Shown: positions 46,039-58,420 of the stretch, in pieces | Numbering within the stretch: position 1 is the first letter of the stretch | How the letters are laid out: every line of letters begins with the position of its first letter | Source of the DNA: Megamerina dolium | Taxonomy: Eukaryota > Arthropoda > Insecta > Diptera > Megamerinidae | Length of the DNA: 64,000 nt | Direction of reading: 5' to 3' | Assembly: GCA_963854835.1 (NCBI GenBank) | Contig: OY978525.1 | Coordinates: 102,813,388-102,877,387, forward strand | Position numbers and translations under genes: made by a program | The notes under the pieces: generated by a model | Told to the model about the DNA's origin: nothing | Databases searched by the model: none | What the model saw: the letters and a program-made list of their open reading frames with translations, nothing else

Positions 46039-48399
46039 ATTACTTATCTCAAGGTAAGGCATGTAAGATTTTGTTTAAAGTATCGACAATTTGTTAATGT
46101 TGTTTCTTTGTTTTTGATTGCTATTTACATCAAATACAATTCTTTGCAACGTGTGTTTAAAAATATAAAAATTGTCAATAAATTTTTACTTTTTACATGT
46201 GCAATTTTATTACTAAAAAAAGAATAAAAAAGAATCTACGTATAAAACAGACTTTCAGCTATCGTTGTCGTCATTAATCGCAAACAGAAAATTGTAGTCA
46301 TAATAATTATATACATACACTATATGTTACTTCCACGTTTGTATAGTAAAACGCATACATAATGCACATAAGCAGTCACATTATGTGTGCATTCCAGAAA
46401 ACACCCATTCTTTAAGTAAGTATAAGTACATACTAAAATATATTCAACGAAAAAAATGTAAAAACGTTAAAAAAAATAATAATTTATGTTTGCAGTTAAG
46501 TTCACGTTCACTTGTGTACGCTTTTAAAGTTTATTTCGTTTTTGCCAAATAATTTTGTTTGTTTGTTTGTTGATATTTTTACTTTTCAAAAATAATAATA
46601 CCTAATAATAACTTTTTATGTATTTTGTTTACACTTGAGCATTTAAAATTCAAGGAAAAATTTGAAAGTATGTTATTGTACGTTTAACCAAAATATTGTA
46701 CACATATTGTTCATGTACACATTTATGTACAGGTATTTGGGTTAGTAATGGTAGTACTGAATACAATTTCACTATCATACATTCATATATTTACGTATAT
46801 ATCGTACAAAAAATGTGCTATATGTCCTATATTGTATTATATAAAATTTTATTTTTTAACTAAAGAATATTTTGAATGTCATAAAAATAATGACAATTGC
46901 TATTTTGATGAGAAAATCAATCGAAACACCTAGTATTCAAATAAGACGAAAGGCAGAGAACTTCGAATAGAACCTTTGTTTTTGCAATATTTTTACACTC
47001 ATATGTAAGTTGACAAAAAACCAAGTATGTACTTCTATTTATTTCGGAAATAAGACTTCGTGTTATACAAGAGAAATTAATTTATACTAAAGAAACTGTA
47101 GAATAAAATATAAACGAATAAAAACAGCAGCGGCAGCAACAATTTTATGGAGACACACACACATGTAGTTGTAAAGATAAAATGCAAACACACAAGCACC
47201 CGAAGCAAAACTCAATTTCAATGGAATTTCAAAGAAATTGGGTGGTTTGGTGGGTTTCCATATAGATAGTATTTTTTTTTTTTTTTAATTTTGATTTGTT
47301 TGTCTTCTTCATCCTTTTATTTTTTTAATTTTTTTATTTTTACTCACAATATTTCTTGCTGTGCATGTTTCTCTCGTTAGAGAACTAGTTTTCATGACCA
47401 GAACTTGGAACAAGTATCTCTCTATTTCAAACATATTTACCTACACACACATACACACATGCGAAATAAGTGTATATGGATTTGTGTATACGTTTGAATG
47501 CAAAGATTTGGTAAAGGAATGTTAAGAAATATGTAGAATAACAATATAAGTAAAAATAAGACGAGGAAGAGATATTCAAGAGCGAAAAATAAATAAATCG
47601 ATTTTACGTTCATTAGCTAGCATGTGTAATTTAAGGAAAAAAACAAAATCTGATGCAAGAATGTTAGGCAAAATTTGTTGAATAATAAACAAAATAAATA
47701 AAGAGAAAAAAATTTGTTGATCAACTATTTTCAAAGGAAAATATACAATAAATATGGTATAATAGGTATAGATTTGTATCGTATATAAGTACCTACTTAT
47801 ATAAGATAATTAAAAACTAAAGAAATGAAATATGAAAAGTACGTTTATTTTGCTATGCTACAGTAACGATTTCATATAGCTGATACTGATGCTGTTTCCG
47901 CCACTTTCAATGGTTGAACTTTTATGTATGAGTACACAAAAATTTCGCAACTATCGTACATGCTTACTACCATTGTTTTTGTTACAACATGCCTTGAGCC
48001 TTAATAATGTAAGGTTGAAAAATTTCACTATTGCTTTTTTTTATTTAGTTTTATTTTTGTTTTCGTCATCACATCAATGCTTATTGCGATTTATATAAAG
48101 CTCTTTATTTAAGTATTTTATATATATGAAGACAATTAATAATAATAATTATAATAATGTAATTCATAGATAAAATTCTCTAATAAATTTAAATATTAAT
48201 TGCTCGATTTAGCGCTATAAATGACTGAAAACCAGTGATGCCCAAGAAAATGAAATTCAAGGTCAAACAACAATAACAATAATAACAACATCAACTTTTG
48301 TATAGTTTCCCATGACTTATTTGACAGAATTTTACTTATAATATTATCAATAAAAACATACATTTTTTTGGCCTAAAATATTCTTTTATTTGAAATAAT

Positions 48400-48700
48400 G
48401 AAATGAATAATCATCACCTTAATCGAATTTATGGTCGTTTCTGGTAAGGGATAGATTTTTCGACGATAGAAATATTCGTCTTCTGAAGCAAGACGTGAAT
48501 ATATCCATTTTTTAAATTCTTCGTAAGAATTTAGTATGTGATCAAGCAAGCGGGGTCTCTATCGACCCGCATTTGTGGCAATTAGCTAAAGTACCGTCTG
48601 ATAAGCATGGAGAACGAAAACTTCCCAGTCCATGTAGAAACATTTTTCTTGAACCCGTTTTTTAACATAATCATGAAGAAACTCGACTATATGATGCAAT
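48400..48700 (-). pseudogene. Mariner transposase C-terminal remnant
   Basis: Minus-strand reading gives ILNSYEEFKKWIYSRLASED and EYFYRRKIYPLPE, resembling the C-terminal block of mariner transposases (SYEEVKKWID..SKDEEFFRRGI..LPERW). Short and degraded; ends not found. Confidence 0.5.
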
Positions 48701-49499
48701 TACTGTCCGTTTTGGCATTGAATTTCGATTATATATATATATGTATTTCCTAATTGCTATTCTCATAGTACAGTTGCACATCGCATGAAATACAAATCAA
48801 TGCCTTGTGTCCCTATAGATGGTTGGACATTTGGACATTCTGGGTTCTTTATTGTTTAAATGAAAAGCACTAATTTTAAATATTCATAAGCGTTATCTGC
48901 ACGTAAAATCTGATAAAACAGATTAACTACGACAAAATTACGATGAGTTTGGGCCGGCGATTTCAAGTTCCCGTGTTTGTTGTATAAATCCAAAAAGAGC
49001 CAAGTAAGGGTCTTGTTAGACGTTGTTATTATGCACACCCACAAAATACAAAGGTTGGAATAACATACGAGTACATACATAAAACAAGAAGAAGAACAAC
49101 TGTTAATTTGAAATAGTGATATGCGCAATAGTAAGAGTATGTCTTTCATTGCAATTTTTGTTAATTTATTTTTGTAACATTTATATAAACAAGTATTTAC
49201 ACATATATGCACATTCATATATATGTATGTAGGTTTTAGTACGAGAATTTGACATATTTAAGTTCATTTTTTTTCTCTTTTTTTATATGGCATTGTCATT
49301 GTTGTCGTAGTTAATTCTTGATGCGTCTAATTACTTTGTTTGTTTGTTTGTTTTCTTTTCTTTTCTTCTTTATAATGAATTGCAATTTATAATTGTCATT
49401 TAGATTTGGTTTCGGTACAAGCAATTATTGCAAAAAAACGTATGTATGATACTTGATAAGGACTTAAATACTGTTACAACATTGAACACACCCATTTCA

Positions 49500-49945
49500 A
49501 GAGAAGAATTGTACATACGTCGCTATTACCACATGGCTTTGACAATGGAGTGGTCAGATAACGAGGACAATATCTTTGTTATAGCGCTATTTAAGTGTGA
49601 AATGAAAAAGGGTGATATTTTCAAAACGCTCCATCCGAGTCGCTTGTTCGTCTACTGAAGAGGTTGGAAATGTTAAAGACTGCCACCGGCCGGGCCGTCC
49701 ACGCACAGTTCCAGCACCACAAGTCATCAAAGCTGACAAATTAAGAATTCAGAATTCAAATCAGATCAATGCGTCCCAAATATAGTAAATCAAAAAGTCT
49801 TGGGACTTTGGGCTTTCAAACGCCGTATTTTGGTGAAATATGCTGATTTTGTTTACCGGTGAGTAAATTTTTACTGTGCAAGAAAAATTTAAAAAGCAAA
49901 ATGAGCGTGTATTCACGGTCATCTAAAAAAGCATCTGAACTGATT
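49500..49945 (+). pseudogene. DD37D-like transposase, N-terminal remnant
   Basis: 49536-49655 encodes MEWSDNEDNIFVIALFKCEM followed by KKGDIFKTLHPSRLFVY, a helix-turn-helix block. It is followed after a frameshift by KRLE, GRAVHAQFQHHKSSK-like and IRSMRP blocks up to about 49780, as in Tc1/mariner DD37D transposases. The catalytic half is missing; it is replaced at about 49960 by an R1-like fragment. Confidence 0.55.
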
Positions 49946-49959
49946 CGGCCTCGGTAACA

Positions 49960-50880
49960 AATTTGGGAAACCACTATTTTAGACCAATAGTCTTACTTGC
50001 GACCCTAGACGTTAGAAATGTATTCAACAGCGTTAAATGGTCGGACATGATAGACATCTTAGAACAACGTTTCCGGATACCTGTATACTTGAGTAGAATA
50101 ATACGCAGCTATTTATGTGACAAACGCCAGATCAAAGACGAAAAAAATAACGGCTGGAGCAGCTCAAAATTCAATCCTTGGACCAAACCTCTGGAATATC
50201 AGCGCGGTGCTGGCGATAGTGGAAGTAACAACAATTGATATGTTTGCAGAAGAGTGAAAAACAGTTGTACTTTCTGAAAAAATCTGGAGGCTCTACACCA
50301 CAAGCTGAAAATCAAATAAGAGAGCAGATAATCCACACCTGGAAGGAGGACTCATACGGCAGATGGACCATAATAATTATATCAAACCTATGCAAATAGA
50401 TTGAACGAAGGCATGGCGACCCAGTTGTTATCTGTCAAACGCTATATTTGCAAATATTTACACAAAATGGGCAAGATAGCGCATGCAAGATGTCTATATG
50501 AGGATGCGGAAGAAGAAGAGTCATAGCATAATTTCTTCAGTTGCGAAAGTTGGAATAGAGAAAAAACCGTATTAGAGCAGTAAATCGGGCTATGAACGGT
50601 TGAAAACCTGTCCGAACAGCTGTTACACAGTGAAGAAAACTGCAGCGTTATTTCGCGGTATACGGAATACGTTCTTAGGAGAGAGAACCTGGGCCTGGAT
50701 GCAGGTCAAAACGAGAGAAGTCTAAAAAAGACTGATTAGGGCCCTACCCCGAAGTAATGCTACTGTGGTTCTGGGGGAGGTTTAAAGATGCTTGAAGGAC
50801 AGGGAAAGTTTTTTAGTGTCTGCGATGGCACATTCCGTAATTGTAACGATAGTTACGGGTGAGTGTAAGGTTACCCATTT
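49960..50880 (+). pseudogene. R1-like non-LTR retrotransposon remnant
   Basis: The open piece 49963-50238 contains the RT motif VLLATLDVRNVFNSVKWSDM and SRIIRSYLCDKRQI, characteristic of R1-clade reverse transcriptase. The RT catalytic-Asp region is deleted. Downstream, broken frames show the R1-type C-terminal domain (GRWTIIIISNL, RRHGDPVVICQTLYLQ) and a 3'UTR beginning near 50735. 5'-truncated, internally deleted and inactive. Confidence 0.65.
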
Positions 50881-52913
50881 TTTACCTTCTCACAGCAAAA
50901 AAAAAATATATGATTATTGATTTATTATTATATAATTATTACTATTATTATTACTATTGATATTATTATATTTTTATTATTATTATTATTACTATTATTA
51001 TTATTATTGTATAATTGTGGTTATATATTATGATTGTATAAATACATACATATATATTTTCTAAGTTCATTTCGCTTTTTTTTCATATTGAATTGAAATT
51101 GACCATTGAGTATCGCTAAATTTCAATTTCATACATGATCGTCAATAATTTTGCTCTTGTATTTTGACTTAAAAATATACTTGTAATATTGTAATTATAT
51201 ATTATATGCTATAACATAGGTAAATACAATATGTATATGCTGCATATATTGTTAATGATGGTGCTTATATGAAGACAACTTCAAATAGGTATTACCGTCT
51301 TATAGAAAGTATTACAAATTGTATTGTAAATGAGTGCATGTTAATTAATACAAATTGCAAATTAACAATATTCAAAATAAAAATTTTCTCATTAATAAAA
51401 AAATATATATATAAGGTACTTTGGGGGGCTTGCGCCGCGGTACACTGCTTCGACCAATGGAAATACATCTAATATATTGTGTTATCGATTTTGATAATGA
51501 TTAGTCTAACTAAAATATATATGAAAAAAAATTGTTTGCAAAAAATCGGCAGTTTTATAAGTTTTTTGTGAGTTTCTCCCCGAATATTTTTAGGGTGGTT
51601 GAAATCATACGACAAAATAATTTCTTGTATACGCTTGATCGTGTTTAAAAGTGGAAAATTTGCTTAACTTTATTTTATTTTTTACTCAAAAATCGAATAA
51701 TATAAAAGTATAGGAGTAGGAATGATCTCTACTTCTCTATCTATTTAGCTTTTATATAATTCAATAAAATTGTATTCACAAAAAAAAAAAAACCCAAACA
51801 ATGTTCAAACCATCAATCTCTCCCCTATATAATGTATGTGTGTGCCTCTGCAGAATTATATATTAGCTGATCAATTTATTATGATAAATTTCAACATTAT
51901 TAATTTAACACTATTTGATTTACAAATTTATTTTGGTATCGAACTAAATGTGAAGCAAACGAACGCCCACAATATAAATGCTGTTTTGATCATTCCATCC
52001 ACTTTAAGATTTTAATTTATGGATTTAATAGATTAATACAAACAAAGTTGTTTTTGTTTTTGTGTATTTTAAAAACAAATATTTTTCTCCCCATAACTTT
52101 TGTTTAGCTCAATTTTACAAGTACGATATGATACACTTTGTAAGCAAACATTTTAAAATATTTCATTTAAAATCTAATCTTAGATGATTTCGTAATATTC
52201 AATCATTAAAGTCAACAAAAAGTAGATGATAGAGGAGAGAGAAAGAGAGAGAAATAGTATCTATTTGAATTATATGCCGTGATGCTACAAGTGCTCTCTC
52301 GGAATCGGTCAATATTTATATGCAAGTAGATCTTTGCAATATTTTCAAAAGTGAAATCATGCGCCATTCTCCTTATTGGCATATATATACAAGTCTCATG
52401 CACATAAATATTTGTCAATAATTGCTCAAACTAAGTATATTTTGCTGAAACACGTCACTTTTAGTCTTATTATTATCTAACCGCTTAGTAATTTCAATAA
52501 ATGTGAATACATACGTATATACTTATTAGTAAAGTAATTTAAGTCGAAAACTGCTAGTATTATTTTCAATTTGATTTTTAGTTTATTTATTATTATTTCA
52601 AACTATAAAATTTGTGTTAATTAATTTCATAAAAGGTGCAATGCGTATAAATAATTGCTTTAGCAACGCCAACAACAAGTCGCAATATTATACTTGGCTT
52701 TTGTTTATTCATTTGCTCGATGAGTACAGTGGAACATACATAAGTATGTAACATAAATCAGTATCAGGTATGGACTGAGGTATTTCAGCGCCCTGTTCGA
52801 GTGTTTTTTTTTTCATGCTGCTCTACCCGCCATTACGTAGGCTTTCAAATGCTATATGCTGCATCATTACTAGTGGTATGTGTAGCATATGAAATGTAGA
52901 TTATAGGTACATA

Positions 52914-53750
52914 CGAGGGTTTCCTTTTATAAAGTATGAAAATGCATTTGATTATCATCAAAAATGATTTTATTGTTTTTCTAAATATTCTGCATGAAGG
53001 TTTAAGGTTTATATACTTTTGTATGCACTCAAACCAATTGTCGAAGCACTTTTGCCACTCCAACTGAGACATCTCCAAAATATGGTTTTTGCTGAGTTTG
53101 GCTCATCTTGGAAGACTCACACGGTCGATTGCTATTTTGTTTCAGGCTCCTACCCAAATATCCATGACTCGTCACCTGTCACGATCTTATCGAATTTTTT
53201 CATAATTTCTTTGCACCAATCGACACTAGCCTTTTTTTGAGCGAATGTTCAATTATGCTGGATCCAACGAGAACAAATCTTTCTCACAGCTAAGAGTTCA
53301 GACAATATCGGATGCTCACATTGATGCTTCTATCTCACAGCATCAATGGTTTCTGGCACAATGACCGATTTTGGAATAAATAAATATAAATTTTGGAATA
53401 CCTTCATGAAATTCGTTCTGTAACTAACGGCGACTACGCTTGAATTCGTTCATCCAGTTATAAATGGTCTGAAAGGTTGGTGCTTCATCGCCAAATGCCG
53501 CATGAAGACGATCGAAGCACTGTTCTTGAGATAATTCACTTCGAAAATCATAAAAAGCCATAGCTTACAAGCCATTTTTTAACCGAAATTAATTTTTCAA
53601 GTCACTGTAAACAACATAAACAGCGATTGTACATTAAAATGTTCTAAGTACGTTTATGCTAAAAAATGTCAAATTTTCCAATGGAAATGTCAAATTTGAT
53701 GAAAACGTACTAGATCATACTTTTTAAGAAATTATAGAAGACAACCCTCC
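52914..53750 (-). mobile_element. Mellifera-type mariner, internally deleted
   Basis: Left end CGAGGGTTTCCTTTTATAAAG after TA (52912-52913); right end, inverted, GGAGGGTTGTCTTCTATAAT before TA (53751-53752). 837 bp instead of about 1.3 kb. The minus-strand coding remnant starts at about 53573 with MAFYDFRSELSQEQCFDRL followed by HAAFGDEAPTFQTIYNWMNE. Confidence 0.8.
53020..53573 (-). pseudogene. Mellifera-type mariner transposase remnant
   Basis: The N-terminal block is well preserved (start 53573; paired helix-turn-helix with NWMNEFKRSRR). Then frames break: HEGRPKSVIVPETIDAVR (split by a ~24-bp AT-rich duplication at about 53375-53400), MKKFDKIVTGDESWIF (first catalytic Asp) and EPNPTKVV. 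Everything from the second catalytic Asp onward is deleted. Confidence 0.78.
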
Positions 53751-54405
53751 TATTTATAATGAAATAATTTTATTATACAAAACAATTAAAATTCAACAGA
53801 TAACAGAACATATAAGAACTCATTGTAATATGTCTTTTTTACCCATGTACGTATGACATTTCACGAAAACATGGATTTTTATAAAATAGAGTATGGATTA
53901 TTGAAAATTTAAAGAAATTTTGTGCATTTTATCTAAACGCGTCTATCTGTGCTTTACAATTTGTCATATGTTTAGTTATCATACCAGAATCATTTCCAAG
54001 GCGATCATTCATGCTCAAGCCTTACTCGGCGCCTTCCTTTTTGGAGCAATTCATACACTCCTTAAGCTGGCCCTGATAAATATATTTGTACTTGTACTCA
54101 TAAACTAAATTCAAAATCGAAAGAAGCTGGCTGCATTAGTAGTGGCTTTTGTAATTGATAAAATAAAAAAATAAAAAAAAATAAAAAAAAAAAAAACAAT
54201 AACTCTTCCAAGTGTATTTATGCAAGAGTGTATAATATTTATGTTACGAGTTTTCCATAAACGGTGTTACTATTTGTACGAGTAGCATGATACATTGTTT
54301 GGCTATATACTCGAACTTATATATATTTTTATAGCCTACAATTAAAGAGCCAATAGCTTCAGTTTGTAACAGACATTAGGAGAGACGATGATAGGTATGG
54401 ACAAG

Positions 54406-54446
54406 TATACTTATACATATACTTATACTTATACATATACTTATAC
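54406..54446 (+). repeat. TATACTTATACA short tandem repeat
   Basis: Alternating ATACTTAT/ATACATAT units in tandem. Confidence 0.8.
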
Positions 54447-55499
54447 CATTGTTTCACTTGACATCTTAAAGCAATCTTGCTGAAAATTAGTAGAAAACTT
54501 TTGTTTTTGAAAACTTTAGAGCTGATGAGTCCATTAATGTGCCGAATCGAATGAAAACTCTCATATAAAAGTATGCTTTGGGACAGCTGTATGTTTTATA
54601 TAGCTATCTAATTGAATTCAAGCTTGGTATTTAAGGTTCTTTTGATCAGCTTCACTTATCGGGTCATGTTAAAAAAATATTTTCAATGACATCCCATTGT
54701 TAAAATTCATTGAAGCGATAAGCAATTTTTACAGGAACATATTACCATTTTCTCACTGGGTTATTGCATGGGATTTATTGTAGTTATATACAATAATAAG
54801 TAAAATGTGAAATAGTCATGCAACTACAATATACATATATTGAAATAATTCATAACTGAACATATGTTATACCACATGCATACATATATGTATATCTATA
54901 TAAAAGTATATTGTATTTTTATAGACTAGACAAAAATATCGCTCACCTCAACACAATTCACCTTAATATGCACGTAGTAGATTCATACGAGTCTTCTCAT
55001 TCCATTTTATAGAACATTAATAGACACACACACACAAATACATACATCTATATAGTTATGTACATATATGCACATGTACAATAGACAAAGTATTTAGAAT
55101 GAAAAAAAAGAAGAGAAGTAACGTTGTAACTACAATAAATTAGATCACATCATACAATGCAAATTTTAAAGAGAAAAAGTAAAAGATTAAGAAGAAACAA
55201 CAACAACAACATAAATCATAATAATAACTGAAACATTAAATATAATATATGAAAAAAACATTTTTTATTTAATCATTCTGTGGCAAGCAATCAATAATTG
55301 CCTAAGTCGAATTAGCAAATATACTTGTTATGAATATAATTTTGGCTTGAGGTTTTTGTAAAGATTGATTGGATTGGAAAGGAATACGCTACAAAATCGG
55401 GAAAATTCAAAAAGACATATATTCGAAATTTTCTTTTACAAAAAGAATGAAAATAGATAATAATTTTTTAAACTTTATGAGTTCTATACAGAGATTAAG

Positions 55500-56120
55500 T
55501 TGAATTAAAAGTTCTTCTTCACTACTTCAGAAGCTACCACAGAGTTGCGTCGAATGGGCCTTGCAGTAAATAATAGGAAGACGAAATATCTAGCGTTAAC
55601 AAACAAAAAGTTTCGGGACCTTGGACAACACATCACTATTGATATCTACGATTTTGAAGTAGTAAAGAATCTTGGAATTAGCAATATCATCAGCCTGAAG
55701 ATGACAAACTGGAAATCATGCAAAGGATGACTCTTACAAACAGGTGCTGCTTTGGACCAAGTATGTAATTCAGAAGTCGAGTCCTGTTCTTAATGGAAGT
55801 AAAACAGAAGAAGCAGAAGCCTCTCCACCTCGTATGACGGAATGCTTAGAGTTTTCGTAAGAAACATGCTACGTTACATATTTTTAACTATTAGTGTGGG
55901 CGGCTAGTGCCGAACAAGGTGTAATCACGACTTTGACGAGCTGTATGACGATATTGACATAGTGAAGTGCATAAAAAACATTATCATTAGCAAAGATGTC
56001 AATCTTGAGATCACTCGAAAGATCACTCTTACAAATAGTTGCTACTTTGGAGGAAGTAAGCAATTGAGCATGCATTGAGTAAGCATTATGCCTGTCCTTA
56101 CATATAGCGCAGAAGGCTAA
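55500..56120 (+). pseudogene. RTE-like reverse-transcriptase remnant
   Basis: 55545-55730 encodes MRRMGLAVNNRKTKYLAL followed by DIYDFEVVKNLGISN, the region after the RT active site where RTE-like proteins have L..GL.vN..KTKYM. Downstream out-of-frame pieces correspond to the thumb and C-terminal region. An imperfect internal duplication (around 55690-55760 and 55985-56050) suggests two overlapping partial copies. Inactive. Confidence 0.6.
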
Positions 56121-56157
56121 ACACTTGCCACCTTAAATAAGGCGATGCACAGAGTAG

Positions 56158-56352
56158 GCAAACAATTGGCAATTGGCAATTCTTCCGGCATTAACACTTT
56201 ACCATGAAAGCTCAGAAAAAGGGTTGCCACAAGGGTTCTGTCATTCGGAACCGGTTTATATATAAGTAGGTCTCTTTTAATACTGTCCAAAAATTTAACA
56301 CGCTCGGGCAAAGGGCCCTTCGAAGCCTATAAGTGTCATATATTTGCTTTTT
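56158..56352 (+). repeat. tRNA-derived SINE, partial copy
   Basis: Plus strand, begins at the CAATTGGCAATTCTTCCGGC body segment and extends to the CCTATAAGTGTCATATATTTG end. The head is absent. It sits between two RTE-like fragments. Confidence 0.75.
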
Positions 56353-56384
56353 TTCTCGAGTTATACAAAGAAACGTGCTATGCT

Positions 56385-56625
56385 TGTTATTTGTAATGGC
56401 CAACGAGTACCAAATAAGGTATAGTAATGAGATATATGAGCTGCATGCAATTATTGACAAAGTCAAATGTAAAAAAATCGGCTGCGCTGGCTGGATTTTA
56501 TGAAAGAACAAGCTATAGCCGAAATGGTCTTATATTCGAACTTGCTGGAAAAGCTCGACGAAAAGCAATAACCAATGGCAGATGGAAGAATAAAAAAGAA
56601 GAAGAAGAAGAAGAAGAAGAAAGAA
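56385..56625 (+). pseudogene. RTE-like retrotransposon 3' fragment with (GAA)n tail
   Basis: Shares the CCAAATAAGGTATAGTAATGAG / TATGAGCTGCATGC / GGTCTTATATTCGAAC blocks with 27071-27405 and 10555-10810, and ends in (GAA)n at 56597-56621. Coding potential is destroyed. Confidence 0.6.
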
Positions 56626-58199
56626 TAAATTAGCTGAAAAACCTGTCTTCACTTGGAATTTTCGGCATCATCGACCGAAGAATAGAGACGACTGCCGAAC
56701 AATTTTGCATTCAGTGAAAATCAAAATCTGTTGTAATGGAAAGAACAGCTCAGTTTTTAGTAAGATAGATTTTTGTACATAATTAGTGTGATTCCCCGGT
56801 ACAGTAAACAATAATTTGCTTCGCAATAGTAAACATTTATCAAAAGATCTCTACCACAAAGTCTGCGATAAAAGTATTGTGACTGGAAGAGTTATGCGAC
56901 TCGGAATCGGACCAAATTATGTCTCTTTCAATGCTGGAAATTCGGACAAAAAGATTTTTTCGATTTTTAAAAATTTTGTTTATTGATCTACCAAAATTTG
57001 ATTTCCAAGCTTTTGATTGAGTTATTTATTTTTTTTTTTGTTTTTTGACAGCAGCATAAATTAAATCTTCAGTAAAACTTGTAAAAATGGACCTAAGCGA
57101 TTATTGCTTTTTGTCACAGAAAGTATTAACAAAACTATACGCGTATTTACAGTCATATAGCGGCTGTGACGTTGTCGGCAATTTTTCTTATGCGTTTTTT
57201 TTGTTTGTTTGTTTGTTTGTTTTCTTTCAACACGGATATAACTTTCTTTCGTGTCTTGATCAATTTTCACATGTAGGCAAACACGTACACGTAGAATTGA
57301 AATTGTAGTTTTAATTTATTTAATTAAGCATTTTCTTTATTTTCATTATTTTCTTTATGTTTAATATTTCTTTTCTGTTATCTTGCCACTAATTTTTCGC
57401 TTTATGCTTTTCGTTTCTTAATTCTTATTAGTATTGCTATTGCCATAGTTGTTGTTGTTGTTGTTATTCTCGTTCATTATAACCCTTTTCATATTTCTTT
57501 TATTTTCATTTTTATTTCTTTTATTTTTTGTCGGTCTGGTTTTCTCGAATTTCGTTCGTAGCACTAGTACTATTACAGAGCTTCTTTGTAGTCTCGCCTT
57601 ATTCTTAATTCATCTCGTATTACATACACACACACAGAAACACACGATATATTCTTCAATATCATCTTCTTTATGTTGCTTTTCTTCTTCAAGCACTAAT
57701 TGAAAACACTATTTTTCTTCTTCTATTCTATGTACCAGTACTTATAATCATGTATACATAAGTTCTTACAGGTTTTTGTTTTTATTTTTTGAATTGTTTC
57801 TTGTTGTTTTACTAATTTGTTGTTTTTGATTATTTTCAATTTTTTTTTCGGTGATTTTTTTCGGTTCATTATTTCACATTTCAACCTAAGGCAACTTTTA
57901 GCTGGCTAATTTGTGTCTACGTATGTAAGTATATATCTATTTATTCTCATATATTTATGTATGTTTAAGCTTAAGCTACATACACTCGCTAACAAATTCA
58001 ACGCACACACACACATATAAAAAAAAAAAAATAACAAAAAAAAGTTATACACTCTCTACATATATTATTACACGAATATAAAATTAAAAAATGCAAAATT
58101 GTTTTCATTTTTATATTGTATTATAGTATTATTCTTCGTTGTGTGTCATTTTACATCAAAGAATAGGGGAAATGAAATAAAATGAAAATAAAAATGCAA

Positions 58200-58420
58200 C
58201 AACACAACACCTTTTAAACTTTTTCGTTGTTTCTTTTCTATTCTGCAGTTTAATGGAGTGCTGTATAATAGAGCGCTATTATATATTCGTTTTCCGATTA
58301 TCCGCTTCGATGTTCTCACAGCGACGACATTCAACTCAAAACTGATTTGTTGAATCGGTTTAAGCCATGGTCGAAACTTGCCACACAACAAGTTAAGCAC
58401 AACCAGTATATACTATGTAG
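58200..58420 (-). promoter_or_regulatory. Candidate Hil 5' region (non-coding exon or promoter), weak
   Basis: A stretch of higher complexity and higher GC than its surroundings, with an initiator-like ATCAGTT on the minus strand (about 58340). No TATA box, clear DPE or donor could be fixed. Offered only because the Hil coding start lacks an identified upstream exon and this is one of the few non-repeat, non-AT-rich islands upstream. Confidence 0.15.

Noticed and set aside
48856..49218. 120-codon minus ORF and 9422-9772 116-codon minus ORF
   Set aside because: AT-rich or simple-repeat composition, no recognisable domain, no splice or neighbour support.
56800..56960. Possible further SINE fragment (CTGCGATAAAAGT...CGGAATCGGACC)
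   Set aside because: Similarity to the SINE 3' half is suggestive but too weak without alignment.
58146..58400. 84-codon minus ORF as a gene
   Set aside because: No domain and no supporting exons; kept only as a weak candidate 5' region.
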